From QHWK01 sp035315685 (lineage in GTDB: Bacteria > Acidobacteriota > Vicinamibacteria > Vicinamibacterales > CAVVIG01), in the NCBI GenBank assembly GCA_035315685.1, contig DATFXR010000012.1:1-32246 (forward strand): a stretch of 32,246 bases of DNA. Direction: 5' to 3'. This document shows positions 23,566-31,366 of the stretch, piece after piece. The translations under genes and the position numbers were made by a program. Every line of letters begins with the position of its first letter. Positions within the stretch are counted from its first letter, which is position 1. The notes below the pieces were generated by a model that searched no databases, was not told the origin of the DNA, and worked only from the letters and a program-made list of their open reading frames with translations.

Positions 23566-25365
23566 ATGACGAGCGTCGGTATCCTGCAGATTCTCACGTT
23601 CTTCGCTGTGATCCTCGTGCTGACGAAGCCCGTCGGCCTGTTCATGGCGCGGGTGTTCCAGGGCGAGCGTACGTTCCTGTACCCGGTCGTTCGCCCGCTC
23701 GAGGCGCTCGTCTATCGCCTGTGCGGCGTGCACGAGGATCAGGAGCAGCGGTGGACGCAGTACGCGGCATCGGTGCTCTCGTTCAGCTTCTTCGCGTTCC
23801 TGTTCACCTACGCGATCACGCGCCTGCAGGGGGTCCTGCCGCTGAATCCGCAGGGGTTTGGCGCGAGCCAGGTGAGCCCCGATCAGGCGTTCAACACCGC
23901 CGTCAGCTTCATGAGCAATACCAACTGGCAGTGGTACAGCGGTGAGTCCACGCTCAGCTACTTCGCGCAGATGGCGGCGCTCGCCGTGCAGAACTTCGTG
24001 TCGGCGGCGGCCGGGATTGCCGTCGCGATTGCGCTGGTGCGCGGATTCGCGCGGCACGAGACCGACCGCATCGGCAATTTCTGGGTGGACCTCACGCGCG
24101 CGACCCTGTATGTCCTGATTCCAATCTCGATCGTGGCCGCGCTGGTCCTCGTGTCGCGCGGATCGATTCAGAACTTCAGGCCCTACACGATCGTGAAGAC
24201 GGTCGAAGGGGCCACGCAAACCATCGCGCAGGGACCGGTCGCCTCCCAGGTCGCGATCAAGATGCTCGGCACCAACGGCGGTGGCTTCTTCAACGCCAAC
24301 TCCGCCCACCCGTTCGAGAGCCCGACGCCGTTCACCAACCTCTTTCAGCTGGTGCTGATTTTCATGATCGGCGCGGGCCTCACCTATACGTTCGGCCACA
24401 TGGTGAAGGACACGCGCCAGGGCTGGGCGTTGTTCTGGGCGATGGCGGCGATGTTCCTGGTCGGCGTGTTCATCGCCTACGCGGCCGAGCAGGCTGGCAA
24501 CCCGACGCTGGCGTCGCTGGGGGTCCAGAGCGCACCGAGCGAGATGCAGTCCGGCGGCAACATGGAAGGGAAGGAGACGCGGCTCGGCATCCCGGCGTCG
24601 GCGCTGTTCGCGACGGTGACCACCGACGCCAGCTGTGGCGCGATCAACAGCTGGCACGACAGCTTCACGCCGCTCGGCGGACTGGTGCCGCTCTTCAACA
24701 TGCAGACCGACGAAGTGATCTTCGGGGGCGTCGGCTCGGGGCTCTATGGCATGCTGCTCTACGCGATCGTCGGCGTCTTCATCGCCGGGCTGATGGTCGG
24801 ACGGACGCCCGAATACGTCGGCAAGAAAATCCAGCAGAAGGAAGTGAAGATGGCGCTGTTCGCGATCCTCGCGACCGCCTTGTTCATCCTCGTCTTCTCC
24901 GGCGCGGCTACCGTGATCCCGTTCGCGAAAGGCGGCTACTGGAATCCGCAGGGGCCGGCGATCGCTAACCTCAACAACTCGGGCGCGCACGGCCTGAGCG
25001 AAATTCTCTACGCCTACACGAGCCAGACCGAGAACAACGGCAGTGCATTCGCCGGCATCACCGTGAACACCCCGTGGTACGACCTCACCGGCGGGCTCTG
25101 CATGCTGTTCGGCCGGTTTCTGTTCATCATCCCGGCGCTCGCGATCGCCGGCAGCCTGGCCAGCAAGAAAGCGGTCCCGACGTCGGCCGGGACGTTGCCG
25201 ACGCACGGGCCGCTGTTCGTCGGCCTCCTCGTCGCGACGGTCATCGTGGTCGGCGCGCTGACGTTCTTCCCGGCGCTGTCGCTCGGACCGATCGTCGAAC
25301 ACTTTCTGATGCACGAGGGCAGGCTGTTCGCGGCGCTGGCCGGATCGCTGCCGTCCTGGAGCTAG
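23566..25365 (+). CDS. kdpA: KdpA, potassium-channel-like subunit of the K+-transporting ATPase
   Basis: 599 residues, at the long end of the family. About ten membrane helices and four pore-loop repeats are visible. The second selectivity-filter loop TNGGGFFNANSAHPFESPTP starts at residue 236, and others are seen at NTAVSFMSNTNWQ, ATVTTDASCGAINSWHDS and TSQTENNGSAFAG. KdpA takes K+ with micromolar affinity from the periplasm and passes it through an inter-subunit tunnel to KdpB. It is followed by kdpB after 3 bases. Confidence 0.97.
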   Translation: MTSVGILQILTFFAVILVLTKPVGLFMARVFQGERTFLYPVVRPLEALVYRLCGVHEDQEQRWTQYAASVLSFSFFAFLFTYAITRLQGVLPLNPQGFGASQVSPDQAFNTAVSFMSNTNWQWYSGESTLSYFAQMAALAVQNFVSAAAGIAVAIALVRGFARHETDRIGNFWVDLTRATLYVLIPISIVAALVLVSRGSIQNFRPYTIVKTVEGATQTIAQGPVASQVAIKMLGTNGGGFFNANSAHPFESPTPFTNLFQLVLIFMIGAGLTYTFGHMVKDTRQGWALFWAMAAMFLVGVFIAYAAEQAGNPTLASLGVQSAPSEMQSGGNMEGKETRLGIPASALFATVTTDASCGAINSWHDSFTPLGGLVPLFNMQTDEVIFGGVGSGLYGMLLYAIVGVFIAGLMVGRTPEYVGKKIQQKEVKMALFAILATALFILVFSGAATVIPFAKGGYWNPQGPAIANLNNSGAHGLSEILYAYTSQTENNGSAFAGITVNTPWYDLTGGLCMLFGRFLFIIPALAIAGSLASKKAVPTSAGTLPTHGPLFVGLLVATVIVVGALTFFPALSLGPIVEHFLMHEGRLFAALAGSLPSWS

Positions 25366-25368
25366 GTC

Positions 25369-27507
25369 ATGCCCGCCAGAGTCGTTGCCTCGGCTCCGCC
25401 TGTCCCGGCACCGGTTTCACCGGCGCCGGCCGACGGATCGCTCATCCCGAAGAAGCTCGTCCGGGCGCGGCCGCTGTTCGATCCGGAGATCCTGCGGCGC
25501 GCCGTGAAGGATTCGGTGCTCAAGCTGAATCCGGTCACGCTGATGAAGAACCCGGTGATCTTCGTCGTGGAGGTCGGCGCGGCGCTGGTCCTGCTGTTCC
25601 TGGTGCGCGATATCGCCGCCGGCACCGGCGCGATCGGGTTCGAACTGCAGATCGATCTGTGGCTCTGGTTCACCGTCCTGTTCGCCACCTTCGCCGAAGC
25701 GATGGCGGAGGCGCGCGGCAAGGCACAGGCGGAATCGCTGCGCAAGACCAAGACGGAGACGACCGCGAATCGGGTCGCCGACAATGGGCGCGTCGAGCCG
25801 GTGCCCTCGTCGAGGCTGCGCGCCGGGGACGTGGTGATCTGCGAGGCCGGCGAGACGATACCCGGGGACGGGGAAGTGATCGAGGGCGTCGCGACGGTCG
25901 ACGAGTCGGTGATCACCGGCGAGAGCGCGCCGGTGATCCGCGAATCGGGCGGCGACCGGAGTGCGGTGACCGGGGGCACACGCGTGCTCTCGGATCGCAT
26001 CAAGGTCAAGATCACGTCCAATCCCGGCGAGACGTTCCTCGATCGGATGATTGCGCTGGTCGAGGGCGCCGAACGGCAGAAGACGCCGAACGAAATCGCG
26101 CTCAACATCCTGATCGCGGGCCTGACGATCATCTTCCTGCTGGCGGTCGTGGCGCTCGTGCCGTACGCGATCTACAGCGTGAGAGCGGCGGGCGCGGGTG
26201 CCGCGCCGTCGATCGCGGTCTACACCGCGCTGCTGGTCTGTCTGATCCCGACGACGATCGGCGGGCTGCTGTCGGCGATCGGCATTGCCGGCATGGACCG
26301 CGTGATGCAGCACAACGTGCTGGCGATGAGCGGCAAGGCGGTCGAAGCCGCCGGCGACGTCAACACGCTGCTGCTCGACAAGACCGGCACGATCACGCTG
26401 GGCAGCCGTCAGGCGGTCGAGTTCCTGGCCGCGCCGGGTGTGAGCGAAGCGGAGCTCGCCGACGCCGCACAGCTGTCGAGCCTCGCCGACGAGACACCCG
26501 AAGGGCGGTCCATCGTCGTGCTCGCGAAAGAGAAGTACCGGCTGCGCGGACGCGAGATCGCCTCGCACCATGCGAAGTTCATTCCCTTCTCGGCCTACAC
26601 GAAGATGAGCGGTGTCGACTTCGAGGGCCGCCAGTTGCGAAAGGGCGCCACCGACGCGGTGGTCACGTTCGTCAGGGAGCAGGGCGGGCGCATTCCGGCG
26701 GAGATCACCGAACTATCCGACCGGATCTCGCGGATGGGCGGCACGCCGCTCGCCGTGGCCGACGGACCGCAGCTGCTCGGCGTCATCCATCTGAAGGACA
26801 TCGTCAAGATCGGCATGAAGGAGCGCATCGCTCAGCTGCGCGCGATGGGCATCCGATCGGTGATGGTCACGGGCGACAACCCGCTCACCGCGGCGGCGAT
26901 CGCGTCGGAGGCGGGGGTCGACGATTTTCTGGCGCAGGCGACCCCGAAGGACAAGCTGGAATACATCCGGAAGGAGCAGGCGGGGGGCCGCATGATCGCG
27001 ATGACCGGCGACGGCACCAACGACGCGCCGGCGCTGGCGCAGGCCGACGTCGGTCTGGCGATGAACACCGGCACGACTGCGGCGCGTGAGGCGGGGAACA
27101 TGGTCGATCTCGACAGCAACCCGACGAAGCTGATCGAGGTCGTCGCCATCGGCAAGCAGCTGCTGATTACCCGCGGTGCGCTGACGACGTTCTCGATCAT
27201 GAACGACGTGTCGAAGTACTTCGCGATCATCCCGGCGATGTTCATGACGACCTATCCGGCGCTGGCGAAGCTGAACATCATGTACTTGCGCACGCCCGCC
27301 AGCGCCGTGCTCGCGGCGGTGATCTTCAACGCCTTGATCATCGTCGCGCTGGTGCCGCTCGCGCTCCGCGGTGTGCGATACCGGCCGCAGAGTGCGGCGC
27401 AGATGCTGCGCCGCAACCTGCTGATTTACGGCATCGGCGGACTGGTGGCGCCGTTCCCGTGCATCTGGGCGATCGATCGGTTACTGGGGGTGTTGCACCT
27501 GGCGTAG
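25369..27507 (+). CDS. kdpB: KdpB, P-type ATPase subunit of the K+-transporting ATPase
   Basis: 712 residues; the family is usually about 680-690, and the extra length is an N-terminal Pro/Ala tail (residues 1-30, VASAPPVPAPVSPAPADG). Family marks are complete: TGES at 183-186 (actuator), DKTGTIT with phospho-Asp337, KGAT, and GDGTNDAPALAQADVGLAMN from residue 547. The SGMDRVMQ-like inner segment and the last three helices are also present. It hydrolyses ATP to drive K+ uptake in the KdpFABC complex. A palindromic repeat pair begins 3 bases after its stop. Confidence 0.97.
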   Translation: MPARVVASAPPVPAPVSPAPADGSLIPKKLVRARPLFDPEILRRAVKDSVLKLNPVTLMKNPVIFVVEVGAALVLLFLVRDIAAGTGAIGFELQIDLWLWFTVLFATFAEAMAEARGKAQAESLRKTKTETTANRVADNGRVEPVPSSRLRAGDVVICEAGETIPGDGEVIEGVATVDESVITGESAPVIRESGGDRSAVTGGTRVLSDRIKVKITSNPGETFLDRMIALVEGAERQKTPNEIALNILIAGLTIIFLLAVVALVPYAIYSVRAAGAGAAPSIAVYTALLVCLIPTTIGGLLSAIGIAGMDRVMQHNVLAMSGKAVEAAGDVNTLLLDKTGTITLGSRQAVEFLAAPGVSEAELADAAQLSSLADETPEGRSIVVLAKEKYRLRGREIASHHAKFIPFSAYTKMSGVDFEGRQLRKGATDAVVTFVREQGGRIPAEITELSDRISRMGGTPLAVADGPQLLGVIHLKDIVKIGMKERIAQLRAMGIRSVMVTGDNPLTAAAIASEAGVDDFLAQATPKDKLEYIRKEQAGGRMIAMTGDGTNDAPALAQADVGLAMNTGTTAAREAGNMVDLDSNPTKLIEVVAIGKQLLITRGALTTFSIMNDVSKYFAIIPAMFMTTYPALAKLNIMYLRTPASAVLAAVIFNALIIVALVPLALRGVRYRPQSAAQMLRRNLLIYGIGGLVAPFPCIWAIDRLLGVLHLA

Positions 27508-27510
27508 AGG

Positions 27511-27592
27511 GGTCCGGCTAAAGCCGGACACTACCGCGGTCCATCGGGCGCGGACCGCTCGGGTCGCTGTAGTGTCCGGCTTCAGCCGGACC
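27511..27592. repeat. Inverted pair of palindromic repeats (REPIN-like) between kdpB and kdpC
   Basis: GGTCCGGCTAAAGCCGGACA-CTAC (27511-27534) and GTAG-TGTCCGGCTTCAGCCGGACC (27569-27592) are reverse complements except for two loop bases. Each arm is itself a palindrome (GTCCGGCT/AGCCGGAC). Between them GCGGTCC (27536-27542) pairs with GGACCGC (27552-27558). The whole 82 bases can fold into one long hairpin or three small ones. Such paired palindromes are typical of REPIN elements spread by RAYT transposases; no RAYT gene lies in this window. It may stabilise kdpFAB mRNA or reduce read-through into kdpC. Confidence 0.8.
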
Positions 27593-27602
27593 GTTAACGA
27601 TC

Positions 27603-28343
27603 ATGCTGAAAGAGCTCAAGACAGGCTTTCTGATGATGGCGGTGATGACCGTGATCACCGGGCTCGCGTATCCGGGATTGATCACGGCCATCGCGCAGGT
27701 CGTGTTTCCGGAGCAGGCGAACGGCAGCCTCGTCTCCGTCAACGGTCAAGTCGTCGGTTCGCGGCTGCTCGGGCAGAACTTCACGAAGCCGGACTACTTC
27801 CACCCGCGACCATCCGCCGCCGGCGCAAGCGGATACGATCCCACGGCGAGCGGGGGCACGAACCTCGGGCCGACCAGCGCGAAGTTGTTCAACGGGACGA
27901 TCAAACTCGACGACCAGAAGCACGAAGTCGTCGACTTCGATGGCATCAAGGATCGAATCGTCCACTACTGCGTCGACAACGACATCCCGTTCGAGTCGTC
28001 CAGACCGCTGGATGCGTTCGAGGACGCGCAAGGTGTCCTCGACGACGTCAGGTTGATCAAGGCGTTCAACGACGCGCAATCGCCGCTGGTGTTCACGCCG
28101 AAGACGCCGCTTCCGGCCGATGCCGTCACCGCTTCGGCGTCGGGTCTCGATCCGCACATCAGCCCGCGAAACGCGGAGATCCAGGCGGCGCGGGTCGCGA
28201 GGGCCCGCGGCGTGCCGCTCGACCAGGTCCAGGCACTCATCTCCAGGTATACGGACGATCGCACGCTCGGATTTGTTGGCGAGCCTGCCGTCAACGTGCT
28301 CGAGCTGAACCTGGCCCTCGATGAGCGATTCCCGCGAAAATGA
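27603..28343 (+). CDS. kdpC: KdpC subunit of the K+-transporting ATPase, enlarged form
   Basis: 246 residues against about 190 in most KdpC. An N-terminal membrane helix (about 8-32), LLGQNFTKPDYFHPRPSAAG, GGTNLGPTS (84-92) and TASASGLDPHISP (176-188) are canonical. Between residues about 98 and 165 there is extra sequence (HEVVDFDGIKDRIVHYCVDN and DAQGVLDDVRLIKAFNDAQS) where the usual protein has a short helix. It is acidic and may form an added periplasmic subdomain. KdpC joins KdpA and KdpB and affects ATP affinity. Its end overlaps the next gene by 23 bases. Confidence 0.95.
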   Translation: MLKELKTGFLMMAVMTVITGLAYPGLITAIAQVVFPEQANGSLVSVNGQVVGSRLLGQNFTKPDYFHPRPSAAGASGYDPTASGGTNLGPTSAKLFNGTIKLDDQKHEVVDFDGIKDRIVHYCVDNDIPFESSRPLDAFEDAQGVLDDVRLIKAFNDAQSPLVFTPKTPLPADAVTASASGLDPHISPRNAEIQAARVARARGVPLDQVQALISRYTDDRTLGFVGEPAVNVLELNLALDERFPRK

Positions 28344-28908
28344 GCGATGCCCGTGGCGGCCGAATTCTTTGAGTACCGTGGCGTCGCCGGATGACGGGCG
28401 CGCGCATGCCCTCGATGCGATGCCGCTGCGTCGCGTCGACACCGACATCCGCGATCTGCTCCGCGCCAGCCTCGAGTTGTTGCGCCGGCAGGCAGATGCG
28501 TTCGACATCTCGCTGACGGTTCGCGTCGATGACAACGTGCCCGCGGCCGTGCCGATGGATCGGGTGAAGATCGCGTGGGCGATCACGGCCGTGGTCGGCA
28601 ATGCGCTCCGCTACGTCCGGCACGGATCGACGACGATGCCCGGCGGGTCGATTGTCGTGCATGCCGGCTACGATGGGGTCAGACGCGACATCTCCATCGA
28701 CATTCAGGACGACGGCCCGGGAATGTCGCGTGACATGCTCGCGCTGTTGTCCGCCGGCGCGGCGGAAGGGTCGCTGCCGACGGCGCTCGGCCTGACGATG
28801 GTTCGCGACGTTGTCACCGCCCACGGCGGCTCGTTCAGCATCGACAGCGAGACCGACCGCCAGTCGTGCGGCACGCGGGTTCGCCTCACGCTGCCGGCCG
28901 CGGGATGA
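28321..28908 (+). CDS. Orphan histidine-kinase-type ATPase domain without phospho-histidine domain
   Basis: 195 residues. The start at 28321 overlaps kdpC by 23 bases, indicating coupling; an in-frame GTG at 28378 is an alternative. From about residue 40 it is a GHKL ATPase: VDTDIRDLLRASLELLRRQ, N box GNALRYVR (93-100), G1 DDGPGM (130-135), G2-like TALGLTMVR (154-162), closing GTRVRLTLP. There is no membrane segment, no HisKA His and no receiver. It could bind ATP and act on a partner kinase, dimerise with the KdpD-like kinase, or be a phosphatase-like modulator. Its place in the kdp operon and 3' overlap with the convergent antiporter gene (23 bases) are clear. Confidence 0.85.
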   Translation: MSDSRENERCPWRPNSLSTVASPDDGRAHALDAMPLRRVDTDIRDLLRASLELLRRQADAFDISLTVRVDDNVPAAVPMDRVKIAWAITAVVGNALRYVRHGSTTMPGGSIVVHAGYDGVRRDISIDIQDDGPGMSRDMLALLSAGAAEGSLPTALGLTMVRDVVTAHGGSFSIDSETDRQSCGTRVRLTLPAAG

Positions 28909-30226
28909 CCTGATCGCCGGCGCGTGAACGCAGGCTCCACTTGAGGGCTGGCGGCGTGAGGAGCGTGGTCAGAATGACGACGGCGACGATCGCCGCGTAG
29001 CCGTGCTGATCCAGGAGCGGGGCGCCCTGCACCCTGAAGGTGCCGCCCAGCGCGGCGAACACCAGCGCGACCTCACCGCGCGGGATCATCCCGATCGCCA
29101 CGGTCAGCCTGCTCGCCCCGGGCGCCAGCACTCCCGCGCTGCAACAGAGCTTGCCGGCGATGGCGGCGACCGTCAACGCCAGCGGAGCGGCCAGCGTCGC
29201 CGGTTGCGTCAGCGCCCGGAGATCGACGCGGAAGCCGACCAGCACGAAGAAAACCGGTACCAGAAACGAAGTCATCGGCTCGAGGAGTTCACCGAGGGGC
29301 CGTTCGCCGCGGCGAACGAACATCTCCGAGTGCGTGTCTTCGAGCACCAGCCCTGCGGCAAACGCGCCGACCAGGGCCGCCAGACCGATGCTGTTCGCGG
29401 CCCATGACAGGAAGAAGCAGAAGCAGAGGCCCACGCCGAGAAGCGCACCTTTCGTGCGTAGCCTGGCCGCCTGGCGGAACCACGACGGCGTCAGCCGGCT
29501 GCCGAGCACGATTGCCAGCACGAGGAACCCGACGGTCTTCATGATCAGCGCCGCAATGGAGACGTCTCCCGGTCCGGCGGCGCCCGGTCGAGGTGCAAAC
29601 CATGCCGCGACGATGCCGAGGACGACGAGCCCGAGCACATCGTCTACCACGGCGGCGCCGAGCACGACGCGCGCTTCCGTGCGTCGCGATGCACCGAGGT
29701 CCTTGAGCACGCGTGCGGTGATTCCCACGCTCGTCGCGGTGAGCGCGGCGCCGATGAAAATATGGGTGGCTTGCGGCGCTGCCGGCGTCAGGAGCGTGGC
29801 CGCCCCCGTGCCGATGGCGAGGCTCGCCGCCGTGCCGATGACCGCGACCAGCAGCGCGGACGGGCCGACCGCGAAGAGATCGCGCACGGAGAGATCGAGA
29901 CCGACCTCGAACATCAGCAGCAGCATGCCGATGCGCGCCAGGATGTCCAGGAATGGATCGGTCGCGATGAACTGAAGCCGTAACGGTCCGGCCAGGGCGC
30001 CGAGCGTCACACCGGCCAGCAGTTCGCCGAGCACGGCGGCCTGCCCGAGGCGTGCAGCGGTGTGACCGCCGATCAACGCTGCGGTCACCAGGATGGCGAG
30101 GCCCAGCGTCAGCCATCCCAGCTCGTCGATATGGGTCGACGGCGCTCGCGACAGCAGCATGCCCGCGCCGAGCAGCAGCGCGCCGGCCGTCACGAGTGCA
30201 ACCCGAGCGACTGCGCCAGCTTTCAT
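28886..30226 (-). CDS. Cation:proton antiporter, CPA2 (KefB/GerN-like) family, membrane domain only
   Basis: 446 residues, twelve or more membrane segments. Family motifs: LGQAAVLGELLAGVTLGALAG, IARIGMLLLMFEVGLDL, FIGAALTATSVGITARVLKDLG, and the ion-binding GAAVVDDVLGLVVL with the double Asp. The soluble RCK/TrkA-N domain of KefB/KefC is absent, so it is closer to short Na+/K+:H+ exchangers such as GerN or NapA. It would release K+ or Na+ in exchange for protons, the counterpart of the uptake systems nearby. It converges with the kdp operon (23-base 3' overlap) and diverges from the KdpD-domain genes (81 bases). Confidence 0.9.
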   Translation of the reverse strand: MKAGAVARVALVTAGALLLGAGMLLSRAPSTHIDELGWLTLGLAILVTAALIGGHTAARLGQAAVLGELLAGVTLGALAGPLRLQFIATDPFLDILARIGMLLLMFEVGLDLSVRDLFAVGPSALLVAVIGTAASLAIGTGAATLLTPAAPQATHIFIGAALTATSVGITARVLKDLGASRRTEARVVLGAAVVDDVLGLVVLGIVAAWFAPRPGAAGPGDVSIAALIMKTVGFLVLAIVLGSRLTPSWFRQAARLRTKGALLGVGLCFCFFLSWAANSIGLAALVGAFAAGLVLEDTHSEMFVRRGERPLGELLEPMTSFLVPVFFVLVGFRVDLRALTQPATLAAPLALTVAAIAGKLCCSAGVLAPGASRLTVAIGMIPRGEVALVFAALGGTFRVQGAPLLDQHGYAAIVAVVILTTLLTPPALKWSLRSRAGDQVIPRPAA

Positions 30227-30307
30227 AGATGGCTTTCAGGCATTATGAAGACAACCCGCCGTCGATCAATTGGAATCGGCCGGCGGCCGGGACGAAATCC
30301 TAGCAGC

Positions 30308-31366
30308 ATGACGCCCCACGACCATCGCGACCCGGAGGCGCTCCTTCGGCAGATTGAGGCGGCCGAGCGCGCCGAGCATCGCGGGCAGCTGAAGATTTTT
30401 CTCGGCTACGCCTCCGGTGTGGGCAAGTCGTTCAAGCTGTTCGACGAGGGGCGCCGGCGCCGCGAACGCGGCGAAGACGTCGCGATCGCGGCGATGCAGG
30501 CGGGCGAAGAGACCGGGCTGGCCGGGATTATCCGGGCGCTGCCGGTCATCCCCACCAGGAACAACGGCGGCGTGCCGGTCATCGACGTGCCCGCAGTCAT
30601 CGCCCGCCATCCGCAGGTGTGCCTCGTCGACGGGCTCGCGTACGCCAATCCGCCTGGCAGTCGTCACCGCAATCGGTACGAGGACGTCGAGGAACTGCTC
30701 GAATCGGGCATCTCAGTGCTCACCTCGATCAATCTCGAGTACATCGCCGAGCAGCAGGAGTTCGTGCGCGGCGTGCTCGGGACGACGAAGGCGGAAACGG
30801 TTCCGCAGGCGTTCATCGATCGCGCCGAAGAGGTGGTGATCGTCGACGCGCCAACCGACGGCGAGACCGGCATCGAGGATCAGCAGCTCTCGCAGCTGCG
30901 GCAGCGCGCGCTGCTGTTGACCGCCGACGTCGTCGATCGTCAGCTCGAGGCGTACTTGCGGCTGAACAACATCCAGTCCACCTGGGGTACGCAGGAGCGC
31001 ATCCTCGTCTGCATGACGCCGCGCGCGAACGCCGCCCGGATGCTGGCGAGCGGCCGGCGAAACGCCGACCGGTTTCACGGCGAGCTGCTCGCCATTTACG
31101 TGATGCAGGAGAACCTGACCGATGACGACCGCATGGCGCTGGAGCGGAACGTCACGCTCGCGCGCGCCCAGCAGGCGCTCGTCGAGACGCTGGAAGGGAA
31201 GGATCCGGTCAGGACGATTCTCGAGTACGCGCGCGCGCATGGCGTCACGCAGATCTTCGTCGGCCACAATCTTCGCCGCAGCTGGCGCAGCCGGCTCGGC
31301 GGCACGCCGCTCGACCGCCTGATTCGCGACGCCGAAGGGATCGACGTCCGCGTGTTTCCGCAATGA
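30308..31366 (+). CDS. KdpD N-terminal sensor domain plus USP domain, stand-alone, altered Walker B
   Basis: 352 residues from ATG 30308; an in-frame ATG at 30245 would add 21 residues of basic sequence. It follows KdpD from its N-terminus (LKIFLGYASGVGKSFKLFDEGRR, Walker A at 33-41) through the sensor domain to a USP domain (229-352, ERILVCMTPRANAARML, GVTQIFVGHNLRRSW). It stops where KdpD would enter the membrane. The usual 'DELAHTN.PGSRH..R' reads DGLAYANPPGSRHRNR (108-123): Asp kept, catalytic-position Glu and His lost. The 'E.HGRK' motif is also replaced (QAGEET). It may bind but not hydrolyse ATP. It overlaps the next, intact-looking paralogue by ATGA. Confidence 0.87.
   Translation: MTPHDHRDPEALLRQIEAAERAEHRGQLKIFLGYASGVGKSFKLFDEGRRRRERGEDVAIAAMQAGEETGLAGIIRALPVIPTRNNGGVPVIDVPAVIARHPQVCLVDGLAYANPPGSRHRNRYEDVEELLESGISVLTSINLEYIAEQQEFVRGVLGTTKAETVPQAFIDRAEEVVIVDAPTDGETGIEDQQLSQLRQRALLLTADVVDRQLEAYLRLNNIQSTWGTQERILVCMTPRANAARMLASGRRNADRFHGELLAIYVMQENLTDDDRMALERNVTLARAQQALVETLEGKDPVRTILEYARAHGVTQIFVGHNLRRSWRSRLGGTPLDRLIRDAEGIDVRVFPQ

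Noticed and set aside
23332..25314. 660-residue minus-strand open frame opposite kdpA
   Set aside because: It is rich in Arg, Asp, Glu and His with no domain, and lies exactly antisense to kdpA, whose plus-strand product has all family motifs. High-GC codon bias produces such frames.
30200..30250. Possible fifth kdp-type operator before the antiporter gene (minus strand, GTCTTC then ATAATGCC)
   Set aside because: Only a loose match: unit 1 keeps only GTCTTC for GACTTC, and the position 16 bases after unit 2 carries ATCTAT, which overlaps the antiporter start codon, so promoter geometry fails.
30062..30307. Upstream extension of the first KdpD-domain protein by 82 codons
   Set aside because: It would overlap the divergent antiporter gene and the divergent promoter region, has no KdpD similarity, and KdpD homology begins shortly after the ATG at 30308.
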